64,000 bases of DNA from a bacterium (GTDB lineage: Bacteria > SZUA-79 > Acidulodesulfobacterales > Acidulodesulfobacteraceae). How positions within the stretch are numbered: position 1 is the first letter of the stretch; each line of letters starts with the position of its first letter. The position numbers and the translations under genes are program-made. The notes under the pieces were generated by a model. That model was not told the DNA's origin. It ran no database searches and saw only the letters and a list, made by a program, of their open reading frames with translations. Below are positions 53,813 to 62,942 of this stretch, in pieces. The stretch covers positions 1 to 64,000 of the forward strand of contig JAJZBN010000007.1 in the NCBI GenBank assembly GCA_021798875.1, given 5' to 3'.

Positions 53813-54952
53813 TCAGATTTTTTCCAGAGCTCGTCGCTTATACGGTCGGCGTTGGATGAGTTTTTTTTCATAGGCGGGGACAAATGTTTTTGAATTTAAT
53901 TTGCTTATTGCATCAGAAATTTCTAAAATTTTGTCTTCAAGTTTAACGTATTTATTTGCCAAAGAAGCAATGTTCTTGCTTTCTTGCAAACTTAACGTTA
54001 ATTGCGAAGTTTCTTTCGTCGAATCACCAGGCCTTATTTGAGAAACTAGAACTATTTCTTTGCCGCCGTTTACCAAATCATCCATGCCGAATCCGAACAT
54101 ACTGCCGAAAGAAGATTCGTCGATTCCAAAAATAAATTTTTTAAGGATTAACGGATCCAATTCATTTCCGTTTTCGTCAAGAAACGTCCTTAAATGCCCT
54201 TTTCGTCTTTGAAAAACTAAACTTTCTCCCGATGAATTTTCTATTTTTGCAAATATTCTTAATTTATTGCCGTCAAATTTAAAACTGTCGACGGTTCTTT
54301 CTTTTTTAATTCCGAAAAAAAGAGATTTAACCGCCCTTAATGTCGTCGTTTTTCCAGATTCGTTATGTCCGTAAACTATGCGGAAATTTTCCCGACCATC
54401 AAAATTTATAGTTTTATCTATAAACTGACCATAAGGTTTTAAACTCATCCAGATTATTTTCGAAGTGTGAAGAACGCCCACGTTAAATACACTTTTTTCT
54501 GCTTGCGGATAATTGGAAGCCAAATTTTCTTTTACGGCAGGAGCGGAAAAACTTTGACCGTGAATTGCTATATTGAGGTTTTTTAAATAAAATGTTTCGG
54601 GATGTTTAGAGGAAAATATTTTTATTCCTTCCGGCAATTTTAAATTTTTGGTAATTTTACTTTCGGCATCATGATTTCCTTTGGCTATAAAAACATTAAT
54701 ACCGTTTGACGTCAGTTTGGATAATTTGTTTAATAAAAATAAACCGGTATTGTAATCTTTCCAATCTCCGTCATACATATCCCCTGCTATTATAACAAAA
54801 GATACCTCTTCCTCTACCGCTAAATCTACAAGTTCGGACAGAGCCTTTCTTGCCGCCCCCCTGATTTCTTCTACGGGAGCGCCTTCATAATTTTCAAGCC
54901 CTATTAGCGGACTGTCGAGGTGAATATCTGCTGCATGAATAAACTTAATCAT
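53813..54952 (-). pseudogene. YhaO-YhaN fusion remnant (SbcD/SbcC-like)
   Basis: A 379-codon frame made of two genes. Residues 1-165 are the first half of a YhaO/SbcD metallophosphoesterase (HAADIHLDS, IAGDMYDGD, AKGNHD). At GVLHTS it switches in frame to the start of a YhaN/SbcC ATPase (MSLKPYGQFIDK, with Walker A YGHNESGKTTT). A deletion has joined them, losing the YhaO C-terminal half. Near residue 355 the frame shifts; the next frame carries ISDELWKKSELVSKKAIFLS and a stop. Several lesions show it is decaying. Its start overlaps the next gene by 4 bp. Confidence 0.82.
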
Positions 54953-56235
54953 CCAAGAGGATTTTTTAATATATAAATTTTTCCGTTTTTATAGTTAAAA
55001 AGATAAAGCGATTTATGAAATATATTATTTTTCAGATTAATTACGCCGCATACGCCTTTAATTTTTTTAACTTTCAATATAGCTTTATAAAAATTGACGC
55101 CTTTATAAGCGTTTTGTCGGTTTGATAGGTTTAAATCTGCGGCTTTCGATGACAATGCGGCAGCTTTTATAACTATTTTCCCTATATCATAACCTTCGGC
55201 GCTCAATATATTTGGAGCTTTTCCGTATGATTTTTTATAAGCAGAGGAAAATTTTTTTACTATTTCGTTGCGCGCATATTTAAAGAAACCGTCCGGAAAA
55301 AAAGAATTTTCCATATAAAAAGAGTTTTTTTCCATAAAACGTCTCGAGTCGATAGAACTAAGCGTAAATAAAGGAAATCCGGTAATATTGTAATAGACCA
55401 ACTGGGTTAAAATTAGTTCCAGTTTCGATTTGCCGCCCAATACGAAAAGACCGCCAAACGGAATGTTAGGTTTAGATTTTGTTATACCGTTCATAAGATC
55501 GTATTTCGTAACGCCGAGTTCTGCTCTTTCCGCCGCAGTTACGTTGCGGTCGGTTATCGCGTTAAAAATAACTATGTTGTCGAAATTATTAAAAAAGTCT
55601 ACCGTATTTTTATTATAAGCGGTTTTATTTAATAAAGTTATCCCATATTTTTTGGCATAAAAAGCAATATACCTTAAAGTTAAAGGTCCGTATCCATAAT
55701 ATGGATATATGACCGAAACGGACTTAATACCGTGTTTATATGCGTATTTCATGTCCGTTTTTATTTCCTGTTTCAAAGTCATACCGTAGCCGAAAACATA
55801 ATGCGATAAATCTTTTTTAGCGACTACCGGAGAGGGAGTAATTACCGGAATTTTAAATTCATCGGAATATTTTGCAAAATATTTCAACTGTCCGGCAAAA
55901 AGAGGTCCGATTATAGCCGAAACGTCTTTTTTGCTTAAAGATTTAAACAAATCGTATATGTTTGTTTTGCCTGCGCTTAACGACAGGTTAACTATAATGA
56001 ATTTTACTTTGGAGGCTCCGCTTTTCTTTAAACTCAAAAGCATTCCGTTTACAAACTGCTTGCCGAAAAAAGCATACCTGCCTTCTACAGGCATTACCAT
56101 GGCTATTCTTATAACAGATCCTTGATTTAATGCATTACCGCCTTTAGCAACAGCGAATTTGCATATATATAACGAAAAGACAAAAATAGTAAAAAAAATT
56201 GCGGAACCGAAAAATAAAATTTTTATTCTATTCAT
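54949..56235 (-). CDS. Periplasmic ligand-binding protein (Peripla_BP_6/LppC-like)
   Basis: A protein of about 428 residues from the ATG at 56235; a TTG-started longer frame to 56298 lacks support. The N-terminus is a signal peptide (ILFFGSAIFFTIFVFSLYIC). The rest is a type I periplasmic-binding fold (IRIAMVMPVEGRYAFFGKQF, AIIGPLFAGQLKYFAKYS, IPVITPSP), as in branched-chain amino-acid receptors and LppC/LpoA. No ABC transporter genes are adjacent. The stop overlaps the yhaO start by 4 bp (ATGA), so the two were one operon. Confidence 0.8.
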   Translation of the reverse strand: MNRIKILFFGSAIFFTIFVFSLYICKFAVAKGGNALNQGSVIRIAMVMPVEGRYAFFGKQFVNGMLLSLKKSGASKVKFIIVNLSLSAGKTNIYDLFKSLSKKDVSAIIGPLFAGQLKYFAKYSDEFKIPVITPSPVVAKKDLSHYVFGYGMTLKQEIKTDMKYAYKHGIKSVSVIYPYYGYGPLTLRYIAFYAKKYGITLLNKTAYNKNTVDFFNNFDNIVIFNAITDRNVTAAERAELGVTKYDLMNGITKSKPNIPFGGLFVLGGKSKLELILTQLVYYNITGFPLFTLSSIDSRRFMEKNSFYMENSFFPDGFFKYARNEIVKKFSSAYKKSYGKAPNILSAEGYDIGKIVIKAAALSSKAADLNLSNRQNAYKGVNFYKAILKVKKIKGVCGVINLKNNIFHKSLYLFNYKNGKIYILKNPLG

Positions 56236-56360
56236 GTTGTATTTTGATAACAATTTAATTATTATTATATTTATACAACTTATCTTTACCGCAGTCAATC
56301 CAATTTATTTTAAAAGGTTATAAACCGTTTAATTTTTTTGAATTTTATTTTATTATTCTT

Positions 56361-57437
56361 ATGAACGCCGAAGATTTTGAATCGTATAAAAATTACAGGA
56401 TATACATAAATGCAAAACGGGAAGGGCTTATAAAAGAAACGGCCGATAAAAAAAGAGCTACGGCCGATATCTCTTATTTAAAAAAGCGCGATTTTTATGA
56501 AAGGTTAAAAAACGGCGCCGAAAAAGAAATAAATTTATTAGACGAATTAAAAATCAAACCTTTAAAAACTTCCCGCATTATAAATTACGGCCGCGAACAA
56601 AATATTTCCCTTTCCTTGCCGGAATTTTTGCATATATACTATCCTGACGGTTTATTTGAAAATTTTTACGGCGATACTTCATCGCAAAAACTTAACGAAG
56701 GATTGTTTTTAACGTCGTCCAGATATGCCGGCGTTAACTTTTTTAAACCGGATTTGTCTTTAATAAACGAACTTAGCTTATACTGCAAAGATACGGACGG
56801 AAACCAAAAATTTTCCTTTATATATATAGGATTGCACGAATCTGCCAATAAAGATTTTATCGAAAAATTTACGGATAAATTCGATAAAGATATATTTATT
56901 TTAATAATTCAACCCTATTCTCTATTAAAATCGGCATATAAAAATAAACCGAAACAATTAAATATTAAATTTCCGCAAATTTCGGCTTTAGACCCTTTTG
57001 CAAAAAATTCAAAATACGGATTTGCCTTAAGAAACACTCTCGCTTTTCATTTATCGCAAGAGATGGCTATACTTTATCTGTCGCATAACAGCTCTCTTGC
57101 AAGTTTAATAAAAAAATTTAAAGACGCCGGCAAGAAAGTAAAAATTTTTCTCGGCGAAGAAAATTACAAAAAAAACATAACTATACCTGCAACTGCGAAT
57201 GCAAATACCAAAAAAGATGCTGTAGCTTACGGAACGGATGGACTTGAAGAATATCAAATTATCAGCAAATTTATAATTGATTCTTTAACAAAAGAAAATA
57301 TTACTATTGACAATTTATTGAAACTAAGCAATATTAGATTAAAAGCAAATGAAAATGAAATTATGAGAGCGCTTTCTATTCTTGAAATTAATTCGGTAAT
57401 AGAAAGACTGCCCGGAGGAATAATAAAAAAAATATGA
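56361..57437 (+). CDS. Divergent DprA-like protein
   Basis: A 358-residue protein upstream of topA, the usual place of dprA. The C-terminal 60 residues resemble the DprA winged helix (MRALSILEINSVIERLPGG). The middle has a worn Rossmann-like core (FALRNTLAFHLSQEMAILYL, like the RNRLIAGLS region), but the GSR and GGARG-type motifs are missing. DprA loads RecA on incoming DNA; whether this form can do so is doubtful. It overlaps topA by 4 bp (ATGA). Confidence 0.65.
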   Translation: MNAEDFESYKNYRIYINAKREGLIKETADKKRATADISYLKKRDFYERLKNGAEKEINLLDELKIKPLKTSRIINYGREQNISLSLPEFLHIYYPDGLFENFYGDTSSQKLNEGLFLTSSRYAGVNFFKPDLSLINELSLYCKDTDGNQKFSFIYIGLHESANKDFIEKFTDKFDKDIFILIIQPYSLLKSAYKNKPKQLNIKFPQISALDPFAKNSKYGFALRNTLAFHLSQEMAILYLSHNSSLASLIKKFKDAGKKVKIFLGEENYKKNITIPATANANTKKDAVAYGTDGLEEYQIISKFIIDSLTKENITIDNLLKLSNIRLKANENEIMRALSILEINSVIERLPGGIIKKI

Positions 57438-59773
57438 AAAATTTAGTTCTCGTAGAGTCCCCTTCTAAAGCAAATACTATAAATAAATATTTAGGTCCCG
57501 ATTTTATAGTCAAAGCTACAGTGGGACATATTAAAAATTTACCGAAAAGTTCGATAGGGGTCGATATAAAAAACGGTTTTGAACCTAAGTACGAAATAAT
57601 AAAAGGAAAGGAAAAAACCGTAGATGAAATTAAAAAACTTGCAAAAAAAGCGGATATTATTTATCTGGCTCCCGATCCCGACCGCGAGGGAGAAGCTATA
57701 GCATGGAACATAAAAGAGATTATAGACGAAATTAACGGCAAAAAACCCGATATAAAAAGGGTTCTTTTTCATGAAATTACCAAAGATAAAGTTTTAGAGG
57801 CTATAAAAAATCCTGCCGTCTTAAACGAATCGATGTACGAATCCCAAAAAGCGCGCAGGATTTTGGACCGTTTAGTCGGTTACAACCTCAGCCCTTTTTT
57901 ATGGGATAAAGTAAGAAGAGGGCTTTCCGCCGGCAGAGTTCAATCCGTCGCCCTGTATCTTATAGTAGAAAGAGAGAAAGAGATAAACGCTTTCGTCAAA
58001 GTCGAATTTTGGACGGTAACCGCTTTATTTGAAATTCAAGGCGGAGACAAGAAAAAATTTTCTACCGATATTGAAGGCGAACTTTTTAAAATAAACGGAA
58101 AAGATCCTGAAATTAAATCCGAAAAAGAAGCCGGAGAATTGCAAAACAGGCTTATTTCGATAAAAAACGATTATTCTATCGAAGACGTATCAAAGAAGCA
58201 GACTTACAGAAAAGCCCCTCTGCCGTTGATAACGAGCACACTTCAGCAGGAAGCCGCAAAAATACTTCATTTTCCCGTAAAGAAAACAATGTCCGTAGCG
58301 CAAAAACTTTACGAAGGCATCGAAATAGGAGCGGTGGAAGACGTAAGCAAAAAATCTCTTGGCCCCATAGGCCTTATTACATATATGAGGACGGATTCCA
58401 CGAGAATATCGGACGAAGCGGCATCGGCGGCTAAGAAATTTATAAATGAAGTTTACGGTTTAGACTATATTGCCGATAAAAACTCTCCCAAAAAAAGCAA
58501 ATCCCCGGCAAACGCCAAAAAAGTTCAGGATGCGCACGAAGCTATCAGACCGACGAATATTTTATTGACGCCTAAAAAAATTAAAGCATACCTAAGCGCC
58601 GACGAATTTAAATTATACAATCTTATTTGGACGTACTTTACTGCATCTTTCATGAGCCAGAGTATATACGACCAGTACGCTCTGACGCTAAAAGGAACTT
58701 ATATAGGCAAAAATAAAGAAAAAGACGAATACATTTTTAAGACTACCGAAAGCATATTGAAATTCGACGGCTTTCAGAAAGTTATAAATGAAAATCTTAA
58801 AAATAAAGAGATATTGGAAGAAGAAAGCAGCATTCAAAATCAAAATGAAAAAAATCCTTCGTCTATAATTAAATTATTCGAACTGCTTTCAAAAGGAGAC
58901 CCTGCTTCAATAAAAAAAGCCGACGTTTTTCAGCATTTTACTTCTCCTCCTCCGAGATACACCGAAGCAAGCTTAGTCAAAGCTTTAGACGAAAACGGCA
59001 TAGGAAGGCCTTCTACATATCAGAGTATAATCGCCAATATAAAGACTAAAGATTACGTAACGATGACTACGGAATCTGCCGATACGGCAAAAAAGGGGAG
59101 CGCAACCCAAAAATTTAAGCCGACCGAACTTGGAATGACGGTGTCGGATATTTTAAAAGCCGGTTTTTCCGACATAATAAATCTAAAATTCACCGCAAAT
59201 ATGGAAAAAAAATTAGACGACATTGAAAGCGGAGCAATAAAAAGAACGGAACTGCTTACTGATTTTTACGAAAAATTTATGAAAAACTTTAAAGATGCGA
59301 AGGTTAATATAAAAAACATAAAGGGTTCGTCCGAACCTACCGACGTAAAATGCGAAAAATGCGGAAAACCTATGGTTATAAAAATGGGGCGCTTCGGTAA
59401 GTTTCTTGCCTGCAGCGGATATCCTGAGTGTAAAAACACTAAAGAAATAAAAAAAGTGAATAATGACGGCAAAAATATAGAGCCTGAAAACGAAGAAACG
59501 GGAGAAATCTGCGAAAAATGCGGAAAACCTATGATTATAAAAGCAGGCAGATACGGCAAATTTCTTTCATGCAGCGGCTATCCCGAGTGTAAGAATATTA
59601 AACCGATTCCGGTAAAAGTTAATCAATCCAAAATACCGTGTCCTACAGGATGCGGCGGTTATCTTGTAGAAAAAAGAACGAAAAAGGGAAGAAAATTTTT
59701 CAGTTGCTCCAACTATCCCAAATGCGATTATGCTTCATGGACGCTGCCCGAGACAGAAAAAGCCGAAAAATAA
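57434..59773 (+). CDS. topA: DNA topoisomerase I
   Basis: A 779-residue type IA topoisomerase that relaxes negative supercoils. The TOPRIM domain begins KNLVLVESPSKANTINKYLG and has DPDREGEAIAWN. The active-site tyrosine is near residue 317 (GLITYMRTDSTRIS). Three C-terminal zinc ribbons are seen (CEKCGKPM...CSGYPEC twice, and CPTGCGGYL...CSNYPKC). The start overlaps the DprA-like stop by 4 bp. Length is normal. Confidence 0.95.
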   Translation: MKNLVLVESPSKANTINKYLGPDFIVKATVGHIKNLPKSSIGVDIKNGFEPKYEIIKGKEKTVDEIKKLAKKADIIYLAPDPDREGEAIAWNIKEIIDEINGKKPDIKRVLFHEITKDKVLEAIKNPAVLNESMYESQKARRILDRLVGYNLSPFLWDKVRRGLSAGRVQSVALYLIVEREKEINAFVKVEFWTVTALFEIQGGDKKKFSTDIEGELFKINGKDPEIKSEKEAGELQNRLISIKNDYSIEDVSKKQTYRKAPLPLITSTLQQEAAKILHFPVKKTMSVAQKLYEGIEIGAVEDVSKKSLGPIGLITYMRTDSTRISDEAASAAKKFINEVYGLDYIADKNSPKKSKSPANAKKVQDAHEAIRPTNILLTPKKIKAYLSADEFKLYNLIWTYFTASFMSQSIYDQYALTLKGTYIGKNKEKDEYIFKTTESILKFDGFQKVINENLKNKEILEEESSIQNQNEKNPSSIIKLFELLSKGDPASIKKADVFQHFTSPPPRYTEASLVKALDENGIGRPSTYQSIIANIKTKDYVTMTTESADTAKKGSATQKFKPTELGMTVSDILKAGFSDIINLKFTANMEKKLDDIESGAIKRTELLTDFYEKFMKNFKDAKVNIKNIKGSSEPTDVKCEKCGKPMVIKMGRFGKFLACSGYPECKNTKEIKKVNNDGKNIEPENEETGEICEKCGKPMIIKAGRYGKFLSCSGYPECKNIKPIPVKVNQSKIPCPTGCGGYLVEKRTKKGRKFFSCSNYPKCDYASWTLPETEKAEK

Positions 59774-59888
59774 TATAATATTGATTTGATTTTATAAAAA
59801 AATTAAATTATTATTATATATTATTTATTAATATTTATTAAATTATATTATTAATTATTTTATTAATTATTTTATTTCGAGGTGCCAT

Positions 59889-60731
59889 ATGTCAAAAAGC
59901 ATTTTTCAAGCCATTAAAGACGTATCTATCAAAACGAAGATCATCGTTCCATTAGTACTTTTGGTTATTATACCGATAGCTTTAATCTCTTACAACACAT
60001 ACAATCTTCAAAGAAATCTTACGGTATCCCTGACTAAACACGATGCCATAGTAACGGCAAAAACTACGCTTTCAAGTTTAAACGCGATGATGCTTAACGG
60101 AACCATAAAGAAAAATAAAGACAGAAAACAGCTTTTTGGCATATATAAAAAAATCAAAGGCATAAAGCGCTTTAAAGTTATAAGGGGCAGTCTCGTAAAT
60201 AAAGAATTCAATAAAAAATACGGGCCCGGCCTTAAGGAAGAGTTGCCTAACTCTTCCTTCGATAAAGAAATATTAAACTCCAATAAAACTATAACTAAAA
60301 TTATTTACAGAAAAGGGCTGCCTTACGAACTTAAAGTAGGCGTGCCTTTCGTCGCAAAAACCAATTCAAGGGGCATAGACTGCCTTGCCTGCCATAAAGA
60401 CGCATCTTCTGGCGATGTTCTTGGAGGAATTAAATTAGTTTATTCTTTAAAACCGCTAAGGAATTCTCAGAAAATATTTACAAAAGAAACGTTAATAATC
60501 GGCATAATTTTTATAGTTATTATAATTCTGTTTCTTTATTTTATTATAAAAAGCGCGATAATTAAACCGATTGCAAAAATGTCTAAATTAGCCGACGAAA
60601 TTTCTAAGGGGCATTTTGAAGAAGAAATAGAACATCCCAGAAACGATGAAATAGGTTCGCTTGCAAAATCTTTTAACAGGATGCAGGTCAGCCTGAAAAA
60701 AGCGATGGAACTCCTAAAAAGAGGCAGATGA
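59889..60731 (+). CDS. Haem-c-binding periplasmic sensor with HAMP domain
   Basis: A 280-residue membrane protein: helix 1 (about 18-36), a periplasmic domain (37-197), helix 2 (about 199-222) and a HAMP domain (about 220-272; IKPIAKMSKLADEISKGHF). The periplasmic domain holds one covalent haem site C165-x2-C168-H169 (CLACHK), as in Tll0287/DUF3365-like haem sensors for redox or gas. There is no kinase, cyclase or methyl-accepting domain after HAMP; the protein simply ends. GAGGTG precedes the ATG. It overlaps yggS by 4 bp. Confidence 0.8.
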   Translation: MSKSIFQAIKDVSIKTKIIVPLVLLVIIPIALISYNTYNLQRNLTVSLTKHDAIVTAKTTLSSLNAMMLNGTIKKNKDRKQLFGIYKKIKGIKRFKVIRGSLVNKEFNKKYGPGLKEELPNSSFDKEILNSNKTITKIIYRKGLPYELKVGVPFVAKTNSRGIDCLACHKDASSGDVLGGIKLVYSLKPLRNSQKIFTKETLIIGIIFIVIIILFLYFIIKSAIIKPIAKMSKLADEISKGHFEEEIEHPRNDEIGSLAKSFNRMQVSLKKAMELLKRGR

Positions 60732-61438
60732 TAAACATTCCTATATCGGACAATATAAATAACATTAAAGCAAGGATGAAAAGCGCCGCCTTAAAAAGCG
60801 GCAGGAATTTTTCAGATATAACGCTTCTTGCGGCTTCAAAAACAAGAACAGCGGATGAAATAGCGGAAGCGGCAAGGAGCGGCATAAAAGTTTTCGGAGA
60901 AAATTACGTTCAGGAATTTTTGTCAAAATTTGAAACGCTCAGCCAAAACAAAGATATTATCTGGCATATTATAGGACGCCTCCAAAAAAATAAAGTCAAA
61001 TATATTATCGGGAAGGTTGATTTAATACATTCGGTGGACGGCATTGAACTTGCGGAAATTATAGAAAAACATTCGGCCGCAAAAAATATAACCTCTAATA
61101 TTTTAATAGAAGTAAATCTTGCAGGGGAAAAAACAAAAGGCGGAATATTGCCTGAAAAATTAACCGGTTTAATATCAGAAATAAATAAATTTCGACATAT
61201 TAAAGCCGCAGGACTTATGACTATGCCGCCGCTTGAAAGCGGAAGCAGAAAATACTTTAAGCATTTAAAAGAGCTTATCGACGAAATAAACTTAAAATCC
61301 GTTTACAAAGAAAAACTTTCCGTTCTTTCCATGGGCACGTCCGGCGATTTTGAAACTGCAATAGAAGAAGGCGCGACCATAATAAGATTAGGAACCGTTA
61401 TATTTGGAATGAGACCTCCTAAACAAAAAATAAATTAA
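60728..61438 (+). CDS. yggS: YggS-family pyridoxal-phosphate homeostasis protein
   Basis: A 236-residue PLP-binding TIM-barrel protein (PLPBP/YggS). The PLP lysine is in LLAASKTRTADEI. GENYVQEFLSK, WHIIGRLQKNKVKYI and LSMGTSGDFETAIEEGATIIRLG are typical. It buffers PLP and affects amino-acid and keto-acid pools. It overlaps the sensor gene by 4 bp and precedes maf by 11 bp; proC lies convergent beyond, and yggS-proC linkage is common. Confidence 0.93.
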   Translation: MINIPISDNINNIKARMKSAALKSGRNFSDITLLAASKTRTADEIAEAARSGIKVFGENYVQEFLSKFETLSQNKDIIWHIIGRLQKNKVKYIIGKVDLIHSVDGIELAEIIEKHSAAKNITSNILIEVNLAGEKTKGGILPEKLTGLISEINKFRHIKAAGLMTMPPLESGSRKYFKHLKELIDEINLKSVYKEKLSVLSMGTSGDFETAIEEGATIIRLGTVIFGMRPPKQKIN

Positions 61439-61449
61439 AAAAATAAAAG

Positions 61450-62046
61450 ATGAATCCGCTTTACATTCTTGCTTCGTCTTCCCAAAGAAGAATATCTTTA
61501 TTAAAAAAATTTGGATTTAGTTTTATTGCCGTAGATCATAATATAGCCGATGAACCTAAGTTTGAAGATTTAAAATTAAAAGAAAATATTTCTATAGAAA
61601 ATTTCGTCAGGCAATTAGCCTTAATGAAAGCGCAAAGCGCTGCGGTTAATTACAAAAACAGCTACGTTATAGGTGCCGATACAGTTATTTTTTTTAACGG
61701 CAAAGCTTACGGAAAACCTCTTAATTTAGATGGCGCTTTTAACATGTTAAAAGACCTTTCCGGAAAAAGGCATGAAGTTTATTCCGGAATAAGCATAGTA
61801 AACGAAAATAAAAATATAGCCTTAACCGATTACGATAAAACTTTAGTTTCTATAAGAACGTTAAGCGATAAAGAAATAAATTCTTATATATCCGACCATC
61901 CGCCCTTCGACAGAGCAGGAAGTTACGGAATTCAAGACGAAAACGGAATAGTAGAATCATATAGCGGCTCGTTCGAAAACGTCCTTGGTCTTCCGGTACA
62001 GAAACTTTTGCAGGTTATAAAAGAACATAATCTTCCGCAAACCTGA
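61450..62046 (+). CDS. maf: Maf-family nucleotide pyrophosphatase
   Basis: A 198-residue house-cleaning pyrophosphatase for non-canonical dTTP/UTP-type nucleotides. The family start is LYILASSSQRRISLLKKFG; VIGADTVIFFNGKAYGKP and PPFDRAGSYGIQ are also present. It follows yggS in one operon and is convergent with proC. Confidence 0.93.
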   Translation: MNPLYILASSSQRRISLLKKFGFSFIAVDHNIADEPKFEDLKLKENISIENFVRQLALMKAQSAAVNYKNSYVIGADTVIFFNGKAYGKPLNLDGAFNMLKDLSGKRHEVYSGISIVNENKNIALTDYDKTLVSIRTLSDKEINSYISDHPPFDRAGSYGIQDENGIVESYSGSFENVLGLPVQKLLQVIKEHNLPQT

Positions 62047-62053
62047 TATCCCT

Positions 62054-62908
62054 CTAAACCAAACCTTTTGCCCTTAAATATGCCGCATTGACGGCCGAAT
62101 CCAGAACATACTTAATGCGTCCTTCTTCTAATTTTGCAAGCCCGTATGCCGTAGTTCCGCCCGGCGAGGTTACCATATCTTTTAAATCTTTCGTAGAAGT
62201 CTTAGAAAATTCCGGGCTGTTTAAAAGTTCGGCGGAGCCGATTATGGTCTGTACGGTTAATTCTTTTGCGATATCCTTGGGAAGTCCAAGTTTAACTCCC
62301 GCTTCTATAAGCCCTTCCGCAATTAAAAAAATATAAGCGGGACCGCTTCCGCTAAGAGCTGTTACGGCGTCAAAATATTTTTCGTCCAAGCGAATGATTT
62401 TCGACGACAACTCAAGTATTTTAGTAACTTCGGCAATATCTTTTTCGGAAACTCCAGCGTTATAACACATTGCGCCCATTCCTTTTCCTGCCAAAGAATT
62501 TATATTGGGCATAATCCTGAATATTTTTAATGCAATACTTTTTTTAAGGGTCTTTTTAAACACTGTTTCTATAAAATCTATTTTTACCCCTCCGGCAATT
62601 GAAACAAAAACAGGAATATTATTACTGTTTTTCAATTTATTTAAAGTCCCCGCCGCAACTTCGACGACGCTTTCCACCGAATACGGTTTTACGGCGATAA
62701 AAACGATATCGCAATTTTCCGTTATTTCGCCTACGCTGTTTAAAGAATTAACTCCAAGTGCATTCTTGACAAAATCCGCTCTCGAAGAATCCGTATCGTA
62801 AATAAAAATTTGCAGACCTCCGGATTTTGATCCGGTTATTCCTTTTATTAGTCCATAAGCCATATTGCCGGCTCCTATAAAACCTATTGAAATTTTTTTT
62901 ATCGGCAT
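62054..62908 (-). CDS. proC: Pyrroline-5-carboxylate reductase
   Basis: A 284-residue enzyme for the last step of proline synthesis. The NAD(P)H fold is GFIGAGNMAYGLIKGI, and the substrate region is GSGPAYIFLIAEGLIEAGVK with TSPGGTTAYGLAKLE. AAGGAGG precedes the ATG by about 6 bp. It is convergent with maf and follows the MFS gene in the same direction. Confidence 0.94.
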   Translation of the reverse strand: MPIKKISIGFIGAGNMAYGLIKGITGSKSGGLQIFIYDTDSSRADFVKNALGVNSLNSVGEITENCDIVFIAVKPYSVESVVEVAAGTLNKLKNSNNIPVFVSIAGGVKIDFIETVFKKTLKKSIALKIFRIMPNINSLAGKGMGAMCYNAGVSEKDIAEVTKILELSSKIIRLDEKYFDAVTALSGSGPAYIFLIAEGLIEAGVKLGLPKDIAKELTVQTIIGSAELLNSPEFSKTSTKDLKDMVTSPGGTTAYGLAKLEEGRIKYVLDSAVNAAYLRAKGLV

Positions 62909-62942
62909 AACATCCTCCTTATTTTATTTTTTTTTATTTAGT

